From assembly GCA_003555385.1 (NCBI GenBank), contig PWHO01000081.1, positions 1 through 8,310 of the forward strand: DNA of 8,310 bases, in the 5' to 3' direction. Shown piece by piece: positions 1 to 7,398 of the stretch; within the stretch, counting starts at the first letter, position 1; every line of letters starts with the position of its first letter. This stretch comes from Bacteroidales bacterium (GTDB lineage: Bacteria > Bacteroidota > Bacteroidia > Bacteroidales > UBA7960). The notes beneath the pieces are model-generated. The model saw only the letters and a list, made by a program, of their open reading frames with translations. It was not told the origin of the DNA and did no database searches. The position numbers and the translations under genes were made by a program.

Positions 1-160
1 AGTTCTTTCCGATGCGTGCCCCTTCCATGATGGTGACATTGGAACCGATCCAGGTTCCTTCACCAATTTCCACATTTTTATGGATCGTCACAAAAGGTTC
101 AATGACAACATTTCTGGCAATTTTTGCCTGTGGGTGTACGTAAGCTAATGGTTGGTTCAT
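1..160 (-). CDS. lpxA: LpxA, acyl-ACP--UDP-N-acetylglucosamine O-acyltransferase (N-terminal part)
   Basis: This cytoplasmic enzyme places the first 3-hydroxyacyl chain on UDP-GlcNAc, the first step of lipid A synthesis. Only the first 53 codons are inside the window; the rest lies beyond the left edge. The visible protein starts MNQPLAYVHPQAKIARNVVI and continues into left-handed beta-helix hexapeptide repeats, with V/I-G-x-G-x-x-I-type turns around residues 33-52 (for example EIGEGTWIGSN). The start at the minus-strand ATG 160-158 lies 9 bp after the lpxC-fabZ stop, so the two genes are almost certainly co-transcribed. Both the sequence and its place behind lpxC-fabZ fit LpxA. A different hexapeptide acyltransferase is possible from 53 residues alone, but the context makes that unlikely. 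Confidence 0.92.
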   Translation of the reverse strand, partial: MNQPLAYVHPQAKIARNVVIEPFVTIHKNVEIGEGTWIGSNVTIMEGARIGKN

Positions 161-169
161 TGCAGTGGT

Positions 170-1561
170 TTATTTTTTGCTTATTTGTGCCATCATTTCA
201 GCTTCCATAACAACATTGCTGCCAACGTAGGCAACTCCGCGCATATGGCATATGCCCCTTCTTACCGGGGCCATCAGGCTCATTCTGAACACGAGGGTAT
301 CGCCGGGCACAACTTTTTGTTTGAAACGCACATTATTGATTTTCAGAAAATAGGTATTATAGTTTTCCGGGTCATTTACGGTAGACAGAACGAGAATGCC
401 GCCTGCCTGTGCCATGGCTTCTATTTGCAGCACCCCCGGCATGACCGGTTCATTGGGGAAGTGACCCGCGAAGAAGGGCTCATTCATGGAAACGCTTTTC
501 ACCGCAACCACTGAGGAGTCTGTGACCTCAATGATTTTGTCCACCAAAAGGAAGGGTGGCCGGTGGGGGAGCATTCTCTTAATGTCATTGATGTCATAAA
601 CCGGTGGCTGATCATTGTCATAAGAGGGAATCTGCTCCTGATCAATGCGGGCTTTGATGTGCTTCTTGAGCAATTTTGCAAAAAGTACGTTGGAAGCGTG
701 ACCCGGTTTGGAGGCAATGATGTGGCCCTTGATGGGCTTTCCGGCGAGGGTCAGGTCACCAACCATGTCCAGCAGTTTATGACGCGCCGGCTCATTCGGG
801 AAAGCCAGTTCCAGGTTGTTCAATATCCCTTCATTGCGCACCTCTACGGTGGGCTTATTGAATATAGAAGCCATCCGGTCAAGTTCTGTTTGTGTTACCG
901 GTCTGTCTACGAATACTATGGCATTGCTCAGATCCCCGCCTTTAATGAGGTTCTGGGAAAGCAGGAATTCCAGTTCATGCAGAAAAACAAAAGTACGGCA
1001 ACCGGCGATCTCATCCCTGAATTCATTGAGGTGGTTCATGCTCGCATGCTGATGGCCAAGGACTTTTGAGTTATAGTCGATCATGCATGTAATGCGGTAG
1101 TTGTCACTGGGCAGGGCGATGATCTCACAATCCTTTTCTTTATGAAACATCCGGATCGGTTCCCTGATTTCAAAATAATCCTTGAAAGCATTCTGAGAAA
1201 CGGTACCCGCTTTCAGAATAGCATCGGTATACACTTTGCTGCTGCCGTCAAAAATCGGTGTTTCCTGGCAATTTACCTCAATAATGGCGTTGTCGATACC
1301 GGTTCCTGTGATGGCCGCCAGTACGTGTTCCACGGTAAGTACCCGGATGCCGTCTTTCTCAAGGGTAGTGCCCCTTTCGGTTTCTGATACCAGCAGAGCG
1401 TCAGCACCTATAAAGGCATCTTCTCCGATATCGGTACGCAGAAAACGAATGCCCGAGTTTTCCGGGGCAGGTTTGATGGTAAGGTGAACGGTTTGTCCTG
1501 TATGGAGGCCTGCACCCTCAAGGGTTACAGGCTGTCTGATTGTCTTTTGTTTTTCATTCAT
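170..1561 (-). CDS. lpxC/fabZ: Bifunctional LpxC/FabZ: UDP-3-O-acyl-GlcNAc deacetylase fused to 3-hydroxyacyl-ACP dehydratase
   Basis: This is a 463-residue fusion. Residues about 5-300 are LpxC, the zinc deacetylase that commits UDP-3-O-acyl-GlcNAc to lipid A. Visible residues are E78-H79 in VEHVLAA, H261 and D265 in the H-x3-D motif (ARHKLLDMVGD), and H288 in KPGHAS. Residues about 319-463 are FabZ, the hot-dog-fold dehydratase of fatty acid elongation, with H367 in FFAGHFPNEPVMPG and E381 fourteen residues later, the usual catalytic spacing. The fusion is typical of Bacteroidota. I chose the ATG at 1561 because MNEKQKTIRQPVTLEG matches the normal LpxC N-terminus. The frame stays open to a TTG at 1654, but those 31 residues look non-coding and contain a promoter-like box. 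The TAA stop lies 9 bp before lpxA. Confidence 0.96.
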   Translation of the reverse strand: MNEKQKTIRQPVTLEGAGLHTGQTVHLTIKPAPENSGIRFLRTDIGEDAFIGADALLVSETERGTTLEKDGIRVLTVEHVLAAITGTGIDNAIIEVNCQETPIFDGSSKVYTDAILKAGTVSQNAFKDYFEIREPIRMFHKEKDCEIIALPSDNYRITCMIDYNSKVLGHQHASMNHLNEFRDEIAGCRTFVFLHELEFLLSQNLIKGGDLSNAIVFVDRPVTQTELDRMASIFNKPTVEVRNEGILNNLELAFPNEPARHKLLDMVGDLTLAGKPIKGHIIASKPGHASNVLFAKLLKKHIKARIDQEQIPSYDNDQPPVYDINDIKRMLPHRPPFLLVDKIIEVTDSSVVAVKSVSMNEPFFAGHFPNEPVMPGVLQIEAMAQAGGILVLSTVNDPENYNTYFLKINNVRFKQKVVPGDTLVFRMSLMAPVRRGICHMRGVAYVGSNVVMEAEMMAQISKK

Positions 1562-1642
1562 AATGCAAGTGTTGAAATAATTGTCGCCCCGGTCCGGGAA
1601 TTTTTTCAAAAAGGAAAATGGAAAAAAAACGGAACGGGCCGG

Positions 1643-1650
1643 CAAATATA
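1643..1650 (-). promoter_or_regulatory. Candidate -7 box upstream of lpxC-fabZ
   Basis: The minus strand reads TATATTTG, an exact match to the Bacteroidota -7 consensus TAnnTTTG, just after the lpxD stop codon. It would give lpxC-fabZ and lpxA their own start with a leader of about 75 nt. No TTTG or TTG sits at the expected spacing of about 19-21 bp upstream, so the call rests on one element. The leader also holds a short GC-rich inverted repeat (CCCGGACCGGG, 1588-1598). Confidence 0.33.
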
Positions 1651-1654
1651 ACAA

Positions 1655-2683
1655 CTATTTTTTCTGTTTCACTTCCTTTTCAAGTTCTTCAATTCGCTTT
1701 ACCAGTTTCTCAAAATTCCTGAAATAGATGAAAGCCTTACGGTATTGAGAGGCCTCCATGGCTGGTGACCCCATAATGATCTGTCCGTCTTTGACATTTG
1801 AAGGAACCCCTGACTGGGCAGCCATTTTCACATTGTCACCGATTGTAATATGACCGCTTATCCCGGCTTGCCCGCCTATCATACAGTTTTTGCCGATTTT
1901 CGAGGAGCCGGCAACGCCCGCCTGGGCAGCCATTACAGTATTCTCACCGATGGTAACATTATGACCGATCTGGATCAGGTTGTCCAGTTTTACCCCTTTC
2001 CGGATGGTAGTAGACCCCATGGTTGCCCGGTCAATGGTGGTGCCTGCACCAATCTCCACATTGTCTTCAATAATCACATTCCCGATCTGGGCCACCTTCA
2101 TGTAATTGTTGTCACTCTGAGGGGCAAAGCCAAACCCGTCAGCACCGATCACTGCATTGGAGTGAATGGTGCACCCATTTCCGATCTGGCTGTTGTCGTA
2201 AATTCTGACCCCGCTGAAAAGTGTGGTCTTTTCACCGACCTTTGCCATGTCACCGATATAGCAATGGGGGTGGATCCGGGCACCCTCTCCGATTACAGCA
2301 CCATCCCCGACATATACAAACTCACCGATATACGCATCCGCCCCGACATCTGCCTTTGGAGATATGAATGCAAGCTCAGAAATACCCGTTTTTTCCGGGA
2401 TGCTGTTTTTATACAGTTCCAGTAATTTGGCCAGCGCGCCATATGGATCCTTCACACGGATCAGTGTGCTGTTTACTGGTTGTTCCGGGGAAAAATCTTC
2501 CCTTACAAGTACGATGGATGCGTTGGTTTTGTATATATGCTGGGTATAAGAGGGATTGGCCAGAAAGGTAAGGGAGCCGGGCTCTCCTTCTTCTATTTTG
2601 GCAATCCGGGATACCTTGACCTCGGGATCCCCCTCAAGCTCTCCCTTTAGAAATTCGGCAATCTGTCTGGCTGAAAATTCCAT
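1655..2683 (-). CDS. lpxD: LpxD, UDP-3-O-(3-hydroxyacyl)glucosamine N-acyltransferase
   Basis: LpxD adds the second 3-hydroxyacyl chain, to the 2-amino group of UDP-3-O-acyl-glucosamine, acting right after LpxC in lipid A synthesis. The protein has 342 residues, normal for the family. Residues 1 to about 100 form the N-terminal uridine-binding domain (MEFSARQIAEFLKG through SLTFLANPSY). Residues about 104-300 are hexapeptide repeats of a left-handed beta-helix (for example GADAYIGEFVYVGDGAVIGE). The catalytic His is H241 in QIGHNVTIG. The C-terminus (about 313-342, ending in charged EELEKEVKQKK) is a predicted helical tail. The start is the ATG at 2683, and the TAG stop lies 93 bp before the LpxC start. 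The gene sits between the HD-domain gene and lpxC-fabZ on one strand. Confidence 0.96.
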   Translation of the reverse strand: MEFSARQIAEFLKGELEGDPEVKVSRIAKIEEGEPGSLTFLANPSYTQHIYKTNASIVLVREDFSPEQPVNSTLIRVKDPYGALAKLLELYKNSIPEKTGISELAFISPKADVGADAYIGEFVYVGDGAVIGEGARIHPHCYIGDMAKVGEKTTLFSGVRIYDNSQIGNGCTIHSNAVIGADGFGFAPQSDNNYMKVAQIGNVIIEDNVEIGAGTTIDRATMGSTTIRKGVKLDNLIQIGHNVTIGENTVMAAQAGVAGSSKIGKNCMIGGQAGISGHITIGDNVKMAAQSGVPSNVKDGQIIMGSPAMEASQYRKAFIYFRNFEKLVKRIEELEKEVKQKK

Positions 2684-2717
2684 GCAATAATGTAAAAAAT
2701 TCGTAATATGTGCGGTC

Positions 2718-2749
2718 GCAAGTTACCAATATTTACCATGACCGCCAAG
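2718..2749 (-). promoter_or_regulatory. Possible promoter for lpxD
   Basis: In the 109-bp gap between the HD-domain gene and lpxD, the minus strand has CTTG (2749-2746), a 20-bp spacer, then TAACTTGC (2725-2718). This resembles the Bacteroidota TTTG-N19/20-TAnnTTTG layout, but both boxes are imperfect. A start of transcription near 2711 would leave a leader of about 28 nt. The gap also holds a 6-bp stem (2775-2780 with 2784-2789) after the HD gene, but it has no T tract and is a poor terminator. Confidence 0.3.
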
Positions 2750-2792
2750 CAATTTTTGTCTGATATCCGTTGGTTTTCAGTATCTGAAAGGG

Positions 2793-4049
2793 TTATTGCC
2801 TGTCAATCAGTAATTCCTTGGGGTAGCAAACAAAGAATTTTTCCACAGGGTGGGACAGCATATTGATGTTTAACTGGTCACTTGCTTTTGCCACATCTCT
2901 TAATTGTCCATCCCTGGAAAGGATCCAGATGTTTCCCGTTCCGGGATCATAAGCGTTATTTCTTGTGATTCCGCTCACCACCAGGTACCCGGCCTCTTCC
3001 TCGTCGGATGCCAGCTGCTTATGTACGGCAGCCTGCTTCAATTGTCTGAGGTAGGATTCGCTGAAGGGTGTGGGCCGGATCTCAATTCTGAAAAGCTTTC
3101 TCTCTACAATGCCACGACTCATATAGCTGAGGATTCGGTCTTTATGGGTTGTCCAGCTTTTGATGGCTGCAAAAATATCATAATCATCCAGCAGGGCAAA
3201 ATCTTCGAGCAGTCCGGGGTCAGCCTCAAAGTCACTCTTGCTGTACACTTTACCCAGGAATCGTTGCAGCGGAGGGGTGGCAAACAGATGTTCTCCTGCA
3301 GCGGCAAGTATTTTGGCCCGTTTCAGTACCCCGGTCAGCATAGTTTCTGCAGCGATGACGGTTTTGTGAAGGTATACCTGCCAGTACATCAGGCGCCTGG
3401 CAATGATGAATTTTTCGATGCTGTATATCCCTTTCTCATCAATCACCAGGGTATCGTTGGCGATATTGAGCATTTTAATGATGCGGTCCCAGCTGATTAC
3501 TCCTTCAGATACCCCGGTGAAGAAGCTGTCGCGGTTCAGGTAGTCCAGCCTGTCCATATCGAGCTGGCTGGAAACAAGTTGGTGGAGGTGTTTTTTGGGA
3601 TGGGTGTCCCGGAAGATGGCCATTGCCTCTTCAAGATTGGCGGGGATGCTCTCATTCAGCCTTCTCATGAACATGACTGTAAGGTCCTCATGGCTGAGTC
3701 CTTCCACCAGTACCCTTTCCAGGGTGTGGGAAAACGGGCCGTGCCCGATGTCATGCAGAAGAATGGCCTGGGTAACCGCAAGGGCTTCATTGTCAGTAAT
3801 AGGGTGGCCTTTAAAACGTAAAATCTCTATGGCCTGACCCATCAGGTACATGCAACCCATGGCATGATGAAAACGGGTATGCAGCGCGCCCGGATAAACC
3901 AGATGCGAGAGACCCAGTTGCTTGATATTCCGGAGTCGCTGGAAGTAAGGAGTCTCTATGAGATCAAAAATCGATTCGTCCGGGATGTTAATAAACCCGT
4001 AAACAGGGTCGTTGAATATTTTTAATTTATTGTTGGATGGCTGTTCCAT
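2793..4049 (-). CDS. HD-domain phosphohydrolase of the SAMHD1/dGTPase-like superfamily
   Basis: This 418-residue cytoplasmic protein starts with KIFNDPVYGFI, the usual opening of bacterial HD-superfamily phosphohydrolases of the YdhJ type. Metal-binding signatures are in order: H61 in TRFHHAMG, the H99-D100 pair in LLHDIGHGPFSH with H103 and H107 following, and D164/D166 in SQLDMDRLDYLNRD, followed by SFFTGV. The layout matches SAMHD1-like dNTP hydrolases, so a nucleotide or phosphoester substrate is likely, but it cannot be read from sequence. The C-terminal half (from about 200) is helical with a less conserved end. The ATG at 4049 fits the homologous N-terminus. The gene leads the minus-strand lipid A cluster and is divergent from porX across 70 bp. 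Its link to lipid A is by position only. Confidence 0.9.
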   Translation of the reverse strand: MEQPSNNKLKIFNDPVYGFINIPDESIFDLIETPYFQRLRNIKQLGLSHLVYPGALHTRFHHAMGCMYLMGQAIEILRFKGHPITDNEALAVTQAILLHDIGHGPFSHTLERVLVEGLSHEDLTVMFMRRLNESIPANLEEAMAIFRDTHPKKHLHQLVSSQLDMDRLDYLNRDSFFTGVSEGVISWDRIIKMLNIANDTLVIDEKGIYSIEKFIIARRLMYWQVYLHKTVIAAETMLTGVLKRAKILAAAGEHLFATPPLQRFLGKVYSKSDFEADPGLLEDFALLDDYDIFAAIKSWTTHKDRILSYMSRGIVERKLFRIEIRPTPFSESYLRQLKQAAVHKQLASDEEEAGYLVVSGITRNNAYDPGTGNIWILSRDGQLRDVAKASDQLNINMLSHPVEKFFVCYPKELLIDRQ

Positions 4050-4087
4050 GTCGCCGCTTTATAATGGCTATTGTCAGTTTTTTTGGT

Positions 4088-4095
4088 TAAATTTG
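4088..4095 (+). promoter_or_regulatory. Candidate -7 box of the porX promoter
   Basis: The plus strand reads TAAATTTG, an exact TAnnTTTG match, 24 bp before the porX ATG at 4120. No clear TTTG or TTG lies at the expected -33 spacing; the nearest TTG (4071-4073) is only 14 bp away. The position between two divergent starts and the short leader support it. It also argues against the upstream in-frame ATG at 4012, which would place the box inside the coding sequence. Confidence 0.5.
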
Positions 4096-4119
4096 TGTAA
4101 TACGCAAAATACGAAAAAT

Positions 4120-5670
4120 ATGGGTGCAACCATTCTCTGGACCGATGACGAAATAGATCTTCTGAAACCACATATACTTTTTCTTGAAAATAAAGGCTAC
4201 CGGGTTTTAACTGCTTCCAGTGGTTCTGAAGCATTGGACCTGGTGAGCGATAATGATATCGATATTATTTTTCTGGATGAAAACATGCCCGGACTCTCGG
4301 GGATAGAAACCCTTGAGCGCCTGAAAAGCCAGGTTTCCGGAATTCCGGTGGTGATGATCACCAAGAGTGAAGAAGAATCCGTAATGAATGATGCCATCGG
4401 GAGCAGCATTGCCGACTACCTGATCAAACCTGTGAATCCCAACCAGATTTTACTGTCCCTGAAGAAGAATCTGGACAACCGGAAGCTTGTCAGTGAAAAG
4501 ACGGGCATGGTTTACCAGCAACAGTTCAGACAAATCGGCAGTAGTTTGTCTCCTTCGCTTTCTTTTGAGGAGTGGGTTGATATTTACCGGCAGCTGGTAT
4601 ACTGGGAGCTGGAACTTGCCAAAGCAGATGATGAAAGCCTTTATGAGATCTTTCTGATGCAGAAAGCTGAGGCAAACAACGTGTTTGCCCGTTTTGTGGA
4701 AAATAACTATGAGGACTGGCTCAAAGGCAGGGCAGAGGAAAAGCCGGTCATGTCTCATACATTGTTTCGCGAGAAATGTCTTCCCATACTAAAGGAACAA
4801 AAGCAGGTCTTTCTGATTTTGATAGATAATCTGAGACTTGACCAATGGAAAACCATTCAGCCTAAAATTGAAACCCTATACCGGACGGTACAAGAGGATA
4901 CGTATTGCAGTATTCTTCCTACCGCTACACAGCATGCAAGAAATGCACTGTTTTCCGGTTTGATGCCCGGAGAGATATACAAACGTTTCCCGGAATACTG
5001 GACCAAAGAATCGGATGAAGGCTCAAAGAATCAGTTTGAAGCCGAGTTGATTGCTGAACAATTGAAGCGGCTGGGAAGCAACATCCCTTTTCATTATCAC
5101 AAGATCCTGAATCTGACAGCCGGCAAAAAGCTATCGTCTTCCCTCAGTGACCATCTGGGGCAGAAATTGAATGTGCTGGTATACAATTTTGTGGATATGC
5201 TTTCCCATTCACGGACCGATATGGAGGTGATCAAAGAACTGGCTGGTGATGAGGCAGCCTACCGTTCGATCACCTTAAGCTGGTTCGAGCATTCGCCGCT
5301 GTGGGAAATTATCCGTCAGCTGGCAGAGAAAGAGATTCCGGTGATAATCACAACCGATCACGGGGCCATCCGGGTACAGCATCCCACAAAAATTATCGGA
5401 GACCGCAATACCAACACCAACCTGCGCTATAAGACAGGCAAAAGCCTTCAGTACAAGAAAGGGGAGGTGTTTGAGGTAAATAACCCCGATAATATTTATC
5501 TCCCGCGCGAAAGTGTGAGTGCCCATTATGTGTTTGCCAAAGAAAACCGGTTTTTTGCCTATCCGAATAATTACAATTATTACGTCAATTACTACAGGGA
5601 TACTTTCCAGCACGGAGGTGTTTCTCTTGAGGAAATGCTGATTCCCTTTGCTTTCATGACACCGAAATAA
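4120..5670 (+). CDS. porX: PorX-type response regulator with PglZ/alkaline-phosphatase-superfamily effector domain
   Basis: PorX is a response regulator linked to the type IX secretion system in Porphyromonas and relatives; its output domain is a metal-dependent phosphodiesterase of the alkaline phosphatase superfamily rather than a DNA-binding domain. This copy has 516 residues, close to the family's usual length. Residues 1 to about 120 are the receiver: D9/D10, phospho-acceptor D53 in FLDENMPG, T81 and K103 in LIKP. A helical linker follows to about 225. The PglZ-like domain shows a full metal-site set: D236 in LIDNLRLDQW, nucleophile T270 in PTATQHARN, D359 in FVDMLSH, D413-H414 in TTDHG and H498 in QHGGVS. 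I chose ATG 4120 because MGATILWTDDEIDLLKPHI is the normal PorX start; the frame opens earlier at 4012, overlapping the HD gene. It leads a group with tsaE and an ald-like gene. Confidence 0.93.
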   Translation: MGATILWTDDEIDLLKPHILFLENKGYRVLTASSGSEALDLVSDNDIDIIFLDENMPGLSGIETLERLKSQVSGIPVVMITKSEEESVMNDAIGSSIADYLIKPVNPNQILLSLKKNLDNRKLVSEKTGMVYQQQFRQIGSSLSPSLSFEEWVDIYRQLVYWELELAKADDESLYEIFLMQKAEANNVFARFVENNYEDWLKGRAEEKPVMSHTLFREKCLPILKEQKQVFLILIDNLRLDQWKTIQPKIETLYRTVQEDTYCSILPTATQHARNALFSGLMPGEIYKRFPEYWTKESDEGSKNQFEAELIAEQLKRLGSNIPFHYHKILNLTAGKKLSSSLSDHLGQKLNVLVYNFVDMLSHSRTDMEVIKELAGDEAAYRSITLSWFEHSPLWEIIRQLAEKEIPVIITTDHGAIRVQHPTKIIGDRNTNTNLRYKTGKSLQYKKGEVFEVNNPDNIYLPRESVSAHYVFAKENRFFAYPNNYNYYVNYYRDTFQHGGVSLEEMLIPFAFMTPK

Positions 5671-5702
5671 ATGATCCCTGATACCGGAAAAATAATTTCA
5701 TT

Positions 5703-6146
5703 ATGGGCAGAATAAAAGAGTTCCATGTGGCGGATCCGGCTGAACTGGAAAATGTGGCGAGATCTTTACTTGACGGGTTCCCCAACCAGCGGATTTTTGC
5801 TTTTTTCGGGCCCATGGGGGTGGGGAAAACGACGTTTATCCAGGCTGTCTGCAGGGTGCTGGGAGCTTCAGACCACGCAAGCAGCCCGACTTTCTCAATT
5901 GTGAATCACTATATGACCCATACGGGCGAAAGCCTGTATCATTTTGACTTTTACCGGATAAAATCGATGGACGAGGCTTTTGACCTGGGCTATGAAGATT
6001 ACTTCTATTCGGGAAATTATTGTTTTATCGAGTGGCCGGAAAAGGTCGAAAGCCTGCTGCCTGATGATTGCCTTGAAGTGCATATGCAGGACGATCACGG
6101 CAGACGGATTATCCGGGCCGGGAAATCACCGGCCGGAGTTTTCTGA
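5703..6146 (+). CDS. tsaE: TsaE, ATPase of tRNA t6A37 threonylcarbamoyl transfer
   Basis: TsaE is the small ATPase that works with TsaD and TsaB to place the threonylcarbamoyl group on A37 of tRNAs reading ANN codons. The 147-residue length is normal. Walker A is GPMGVGKTT (residues 36-44, with K42 and T43). The family motif SPTF is at 61-64, followed by YHFDFYR (79-85, with D82) and the conserved E110-W111-P112 (FIEWPEKV). The start at 5703 lies 32 bp after the porX stop and the gene ends 31 bp before the ald-like gene, so co-transcription with porX is likely. tRNA-Lys(UUU), encoded twice downstream in this window, decodes AAA/AAG and is a usual t6A substrate; their closeness may be chance. 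Confidence 0.95.
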   Translation: MGRIKEFHVADPAELENVARSLLDGFPNQRIFAFFGPMGVGKTTFIQAVCRVLGASDHASSPTFSIVNHYMTHTGESLYHFDFYRIKSMDEAFDLGYEDYFYSGNYCFIEWPEKVESLLPDDCLEVHMQDDHGRRIIRAGKSPAGVF

Positions 6147-6177
6147 CCTTCTTCCTCAATAAACTGACTCATTTGAA

Positions 6178-7398
6178 ATGGTATATTCGGAATCAGAACA
6201 TAAGATGTTTTCACAGTCCTGGCACTTCGGGCCCCAGGAGGAGACGCTGGAGGTCCGGAAACGCAAAAACAATTTGATTATTGGCGTTCCCCTGGAGACA
6301 GCCTATGACGAGAATCGGGTGGCGCTGGCTCCGGAAGCTGCCGGCTTGCTTGTCCAGCACGGTCATCAGATCCTGGTGCAATCCAGGGCGGGTGAAAATT
6401 CGTTTTTCCCTGACGAGGCCTATGCAGAAGCCGGATGCCAGATCGTGTATTCCGCCGGTGAAGTATTCCAGGCAGATATTGTTCTGAAGATTGCCCCGGT
6501 TACCGACGAAGAAATGGAACTGGTAAAGCCCGGTCAGGTGATTTTTTCCACTGTAGCCCTTTCCATGCAGAAGACTGATTACTTCAAGGCCCTGATGAAG
6601 AAGAAGGTAACTGCGGTGGCTTTTGAACTGATCCGTGACAAAGCCAAAACATTTCCCCTTGTGCGGGGGATGAGTGAAATTGCCGGAAATACGGCCATTC
6701 TGATCGCCGCAGAATATTTAAGTCACAAAACCTATGGAAAGGGGAGGATGTTCGGGGGTTTGTCCGGGATTACCCCCACCGAGGTGGTTATTCTGGGTGC
6801 CGGCACAGTCGGGGAGTCTGCGGTAAGGGCCGCAATGGGCCTGGGAGCCATGGTCAAGGTTTTCGATCATTCGGTCTATAAGCTCCGTCGTTTGCAGAAT
6901 AACCTGAATGCCAGAGTTTTTACATCGATTATTCAGCCCAAGGTGTTGCTTAAATCACTCAAAACTGCCGACGTGGTGATCGGTGCCATTCATTCTTCCT
7001 GGGGTAGGACACCTGTTGTTGTCAGTGAGGGAATGGTCGGTGAGATGAAAAGCGGCAGCGTGATCGTGGATGTGAGCATTGACCAGGGAGGCTGCGTGGA
7101 GACAAGCTCAGTGACCACCCACAGTGATCCGGTCTTCAAAAAGCACGGCGTTACGCATTACTGTGTACCGAATATCGCTTCCGGAGTGCCCAATACCGCC
7201 TCCTATGTGTTCAGTAATTTTTTTGCCCCCGTATTGCTCACCATCGGAGAGGAAGGCGGAACTGAGAATATGCTGAAGCGGGATCCGGGAGTGAGGAGAG
7301 GTGTTTATATGCTTAACGGTACCCTGACCAACCAATACATTGGAGAAAACTTCCGCCTGCCCAGCCAGGACATTGACCTGTTGATGGCGGCTTTTTGA
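6178..7398 (+). CDS. ald: Alanine dehydrogenase-like NAD-dependent oxidoreductase
   Basis: Alanine dehydrogenase interconverts alanine with pyruvate and ammonia using NAD(H). This 406-residue protein aligns over its length, after a roughly 32-residue N-terminal extension, from LIIGVPLETAYDENRVALAP. Visible features are R47 and K104 (pyruvate-binding positions), GMSEIAG (164-170), the Rossmann loop VVILGAGTVG (203-212), D230 in KVFDH (fits NAD preference), D302 in DVSIDQGG (catalytic Asp), and N332 in CVPNIAS. In my by-eye alignment to the Mycobacterium enzyme, the catalytic His of the FLHLA motif is A127 (STVALS), so activity as alanine dehydrogenase is uncertain. The start could instead be the ATG at 6205, but 6178 gives the 31-bp spacing to tsaE. 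The last codons and the stop are part of a degenerate repeat that continues downstream. Confidence 0.85.
   Translation: MVYSESEHKMFSQSWHFGPQEETLEVRKRKNNLIIGVPLETAYDENRVALAPEAAGLLVQHGHQILVQSRAGENSFFPDEAYAEAGCQIVYSAGEVFQADIVLKIAPVTDEEMELVKPGQVIFSTVALSMQKTDYFKALMKKKVTAVAFELIRDKAKTFPLVRGMSEIAGNTAILIAAEYLSHKTYGKGRMFGGLSGITPTEVVILGAGTVGESAVRAAMGLGAMVKVFDHSVYKLRRLQNNLNARVFTSIIQPKVLLKSLKTADVVIGAIHSSWGRTPVVVSEGMVGEMKSGSVIVDVSIDQGGCVETSSVTTHSDPVFKKHGVTHYCVPNIASGVPNTASYVFSNFFAPVLLTIGEEGGTENMLKRDPGVRRGVYMLNGTLTNQYIGENFRLPSQDIDLLMAAF

Noticed and set aside
1562..1654. Upstream extension of LpxC from a TTG at 1654
   Set aside because: The extra 31 residues do not look like LpxC, which normally begins near MNEKQKTIRQPVTLEG, and the stretch contains a promoter-like box.
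1850..2425. Plus-strand open frame opposite lpxD
   Set aside because: It mirrors the regular hexapeptide repeats of lpxD on the other strand and has no features of its own.
2775..2789. Hairpin TTTCAG-TAT-CTGAAA after the HD gene as a terminator
   Set aside because: The stem is only 6 bp, A/T-rich, and no T tract follows on the minus strand.
2904..3821. Long plus-strand open frame opposite the HD gene
   Set aside because: It is antisense to a well-supported gene with clear HD motifs, and its translation shows no recognisable domain.
4012..4119. Earlier in-frame ATG for PorX at 4012
   Set aside because: It would overlap the start of the divergent HD gene, add 36 residues unlike PorX, and place the TAAATTTG box inside the gene.
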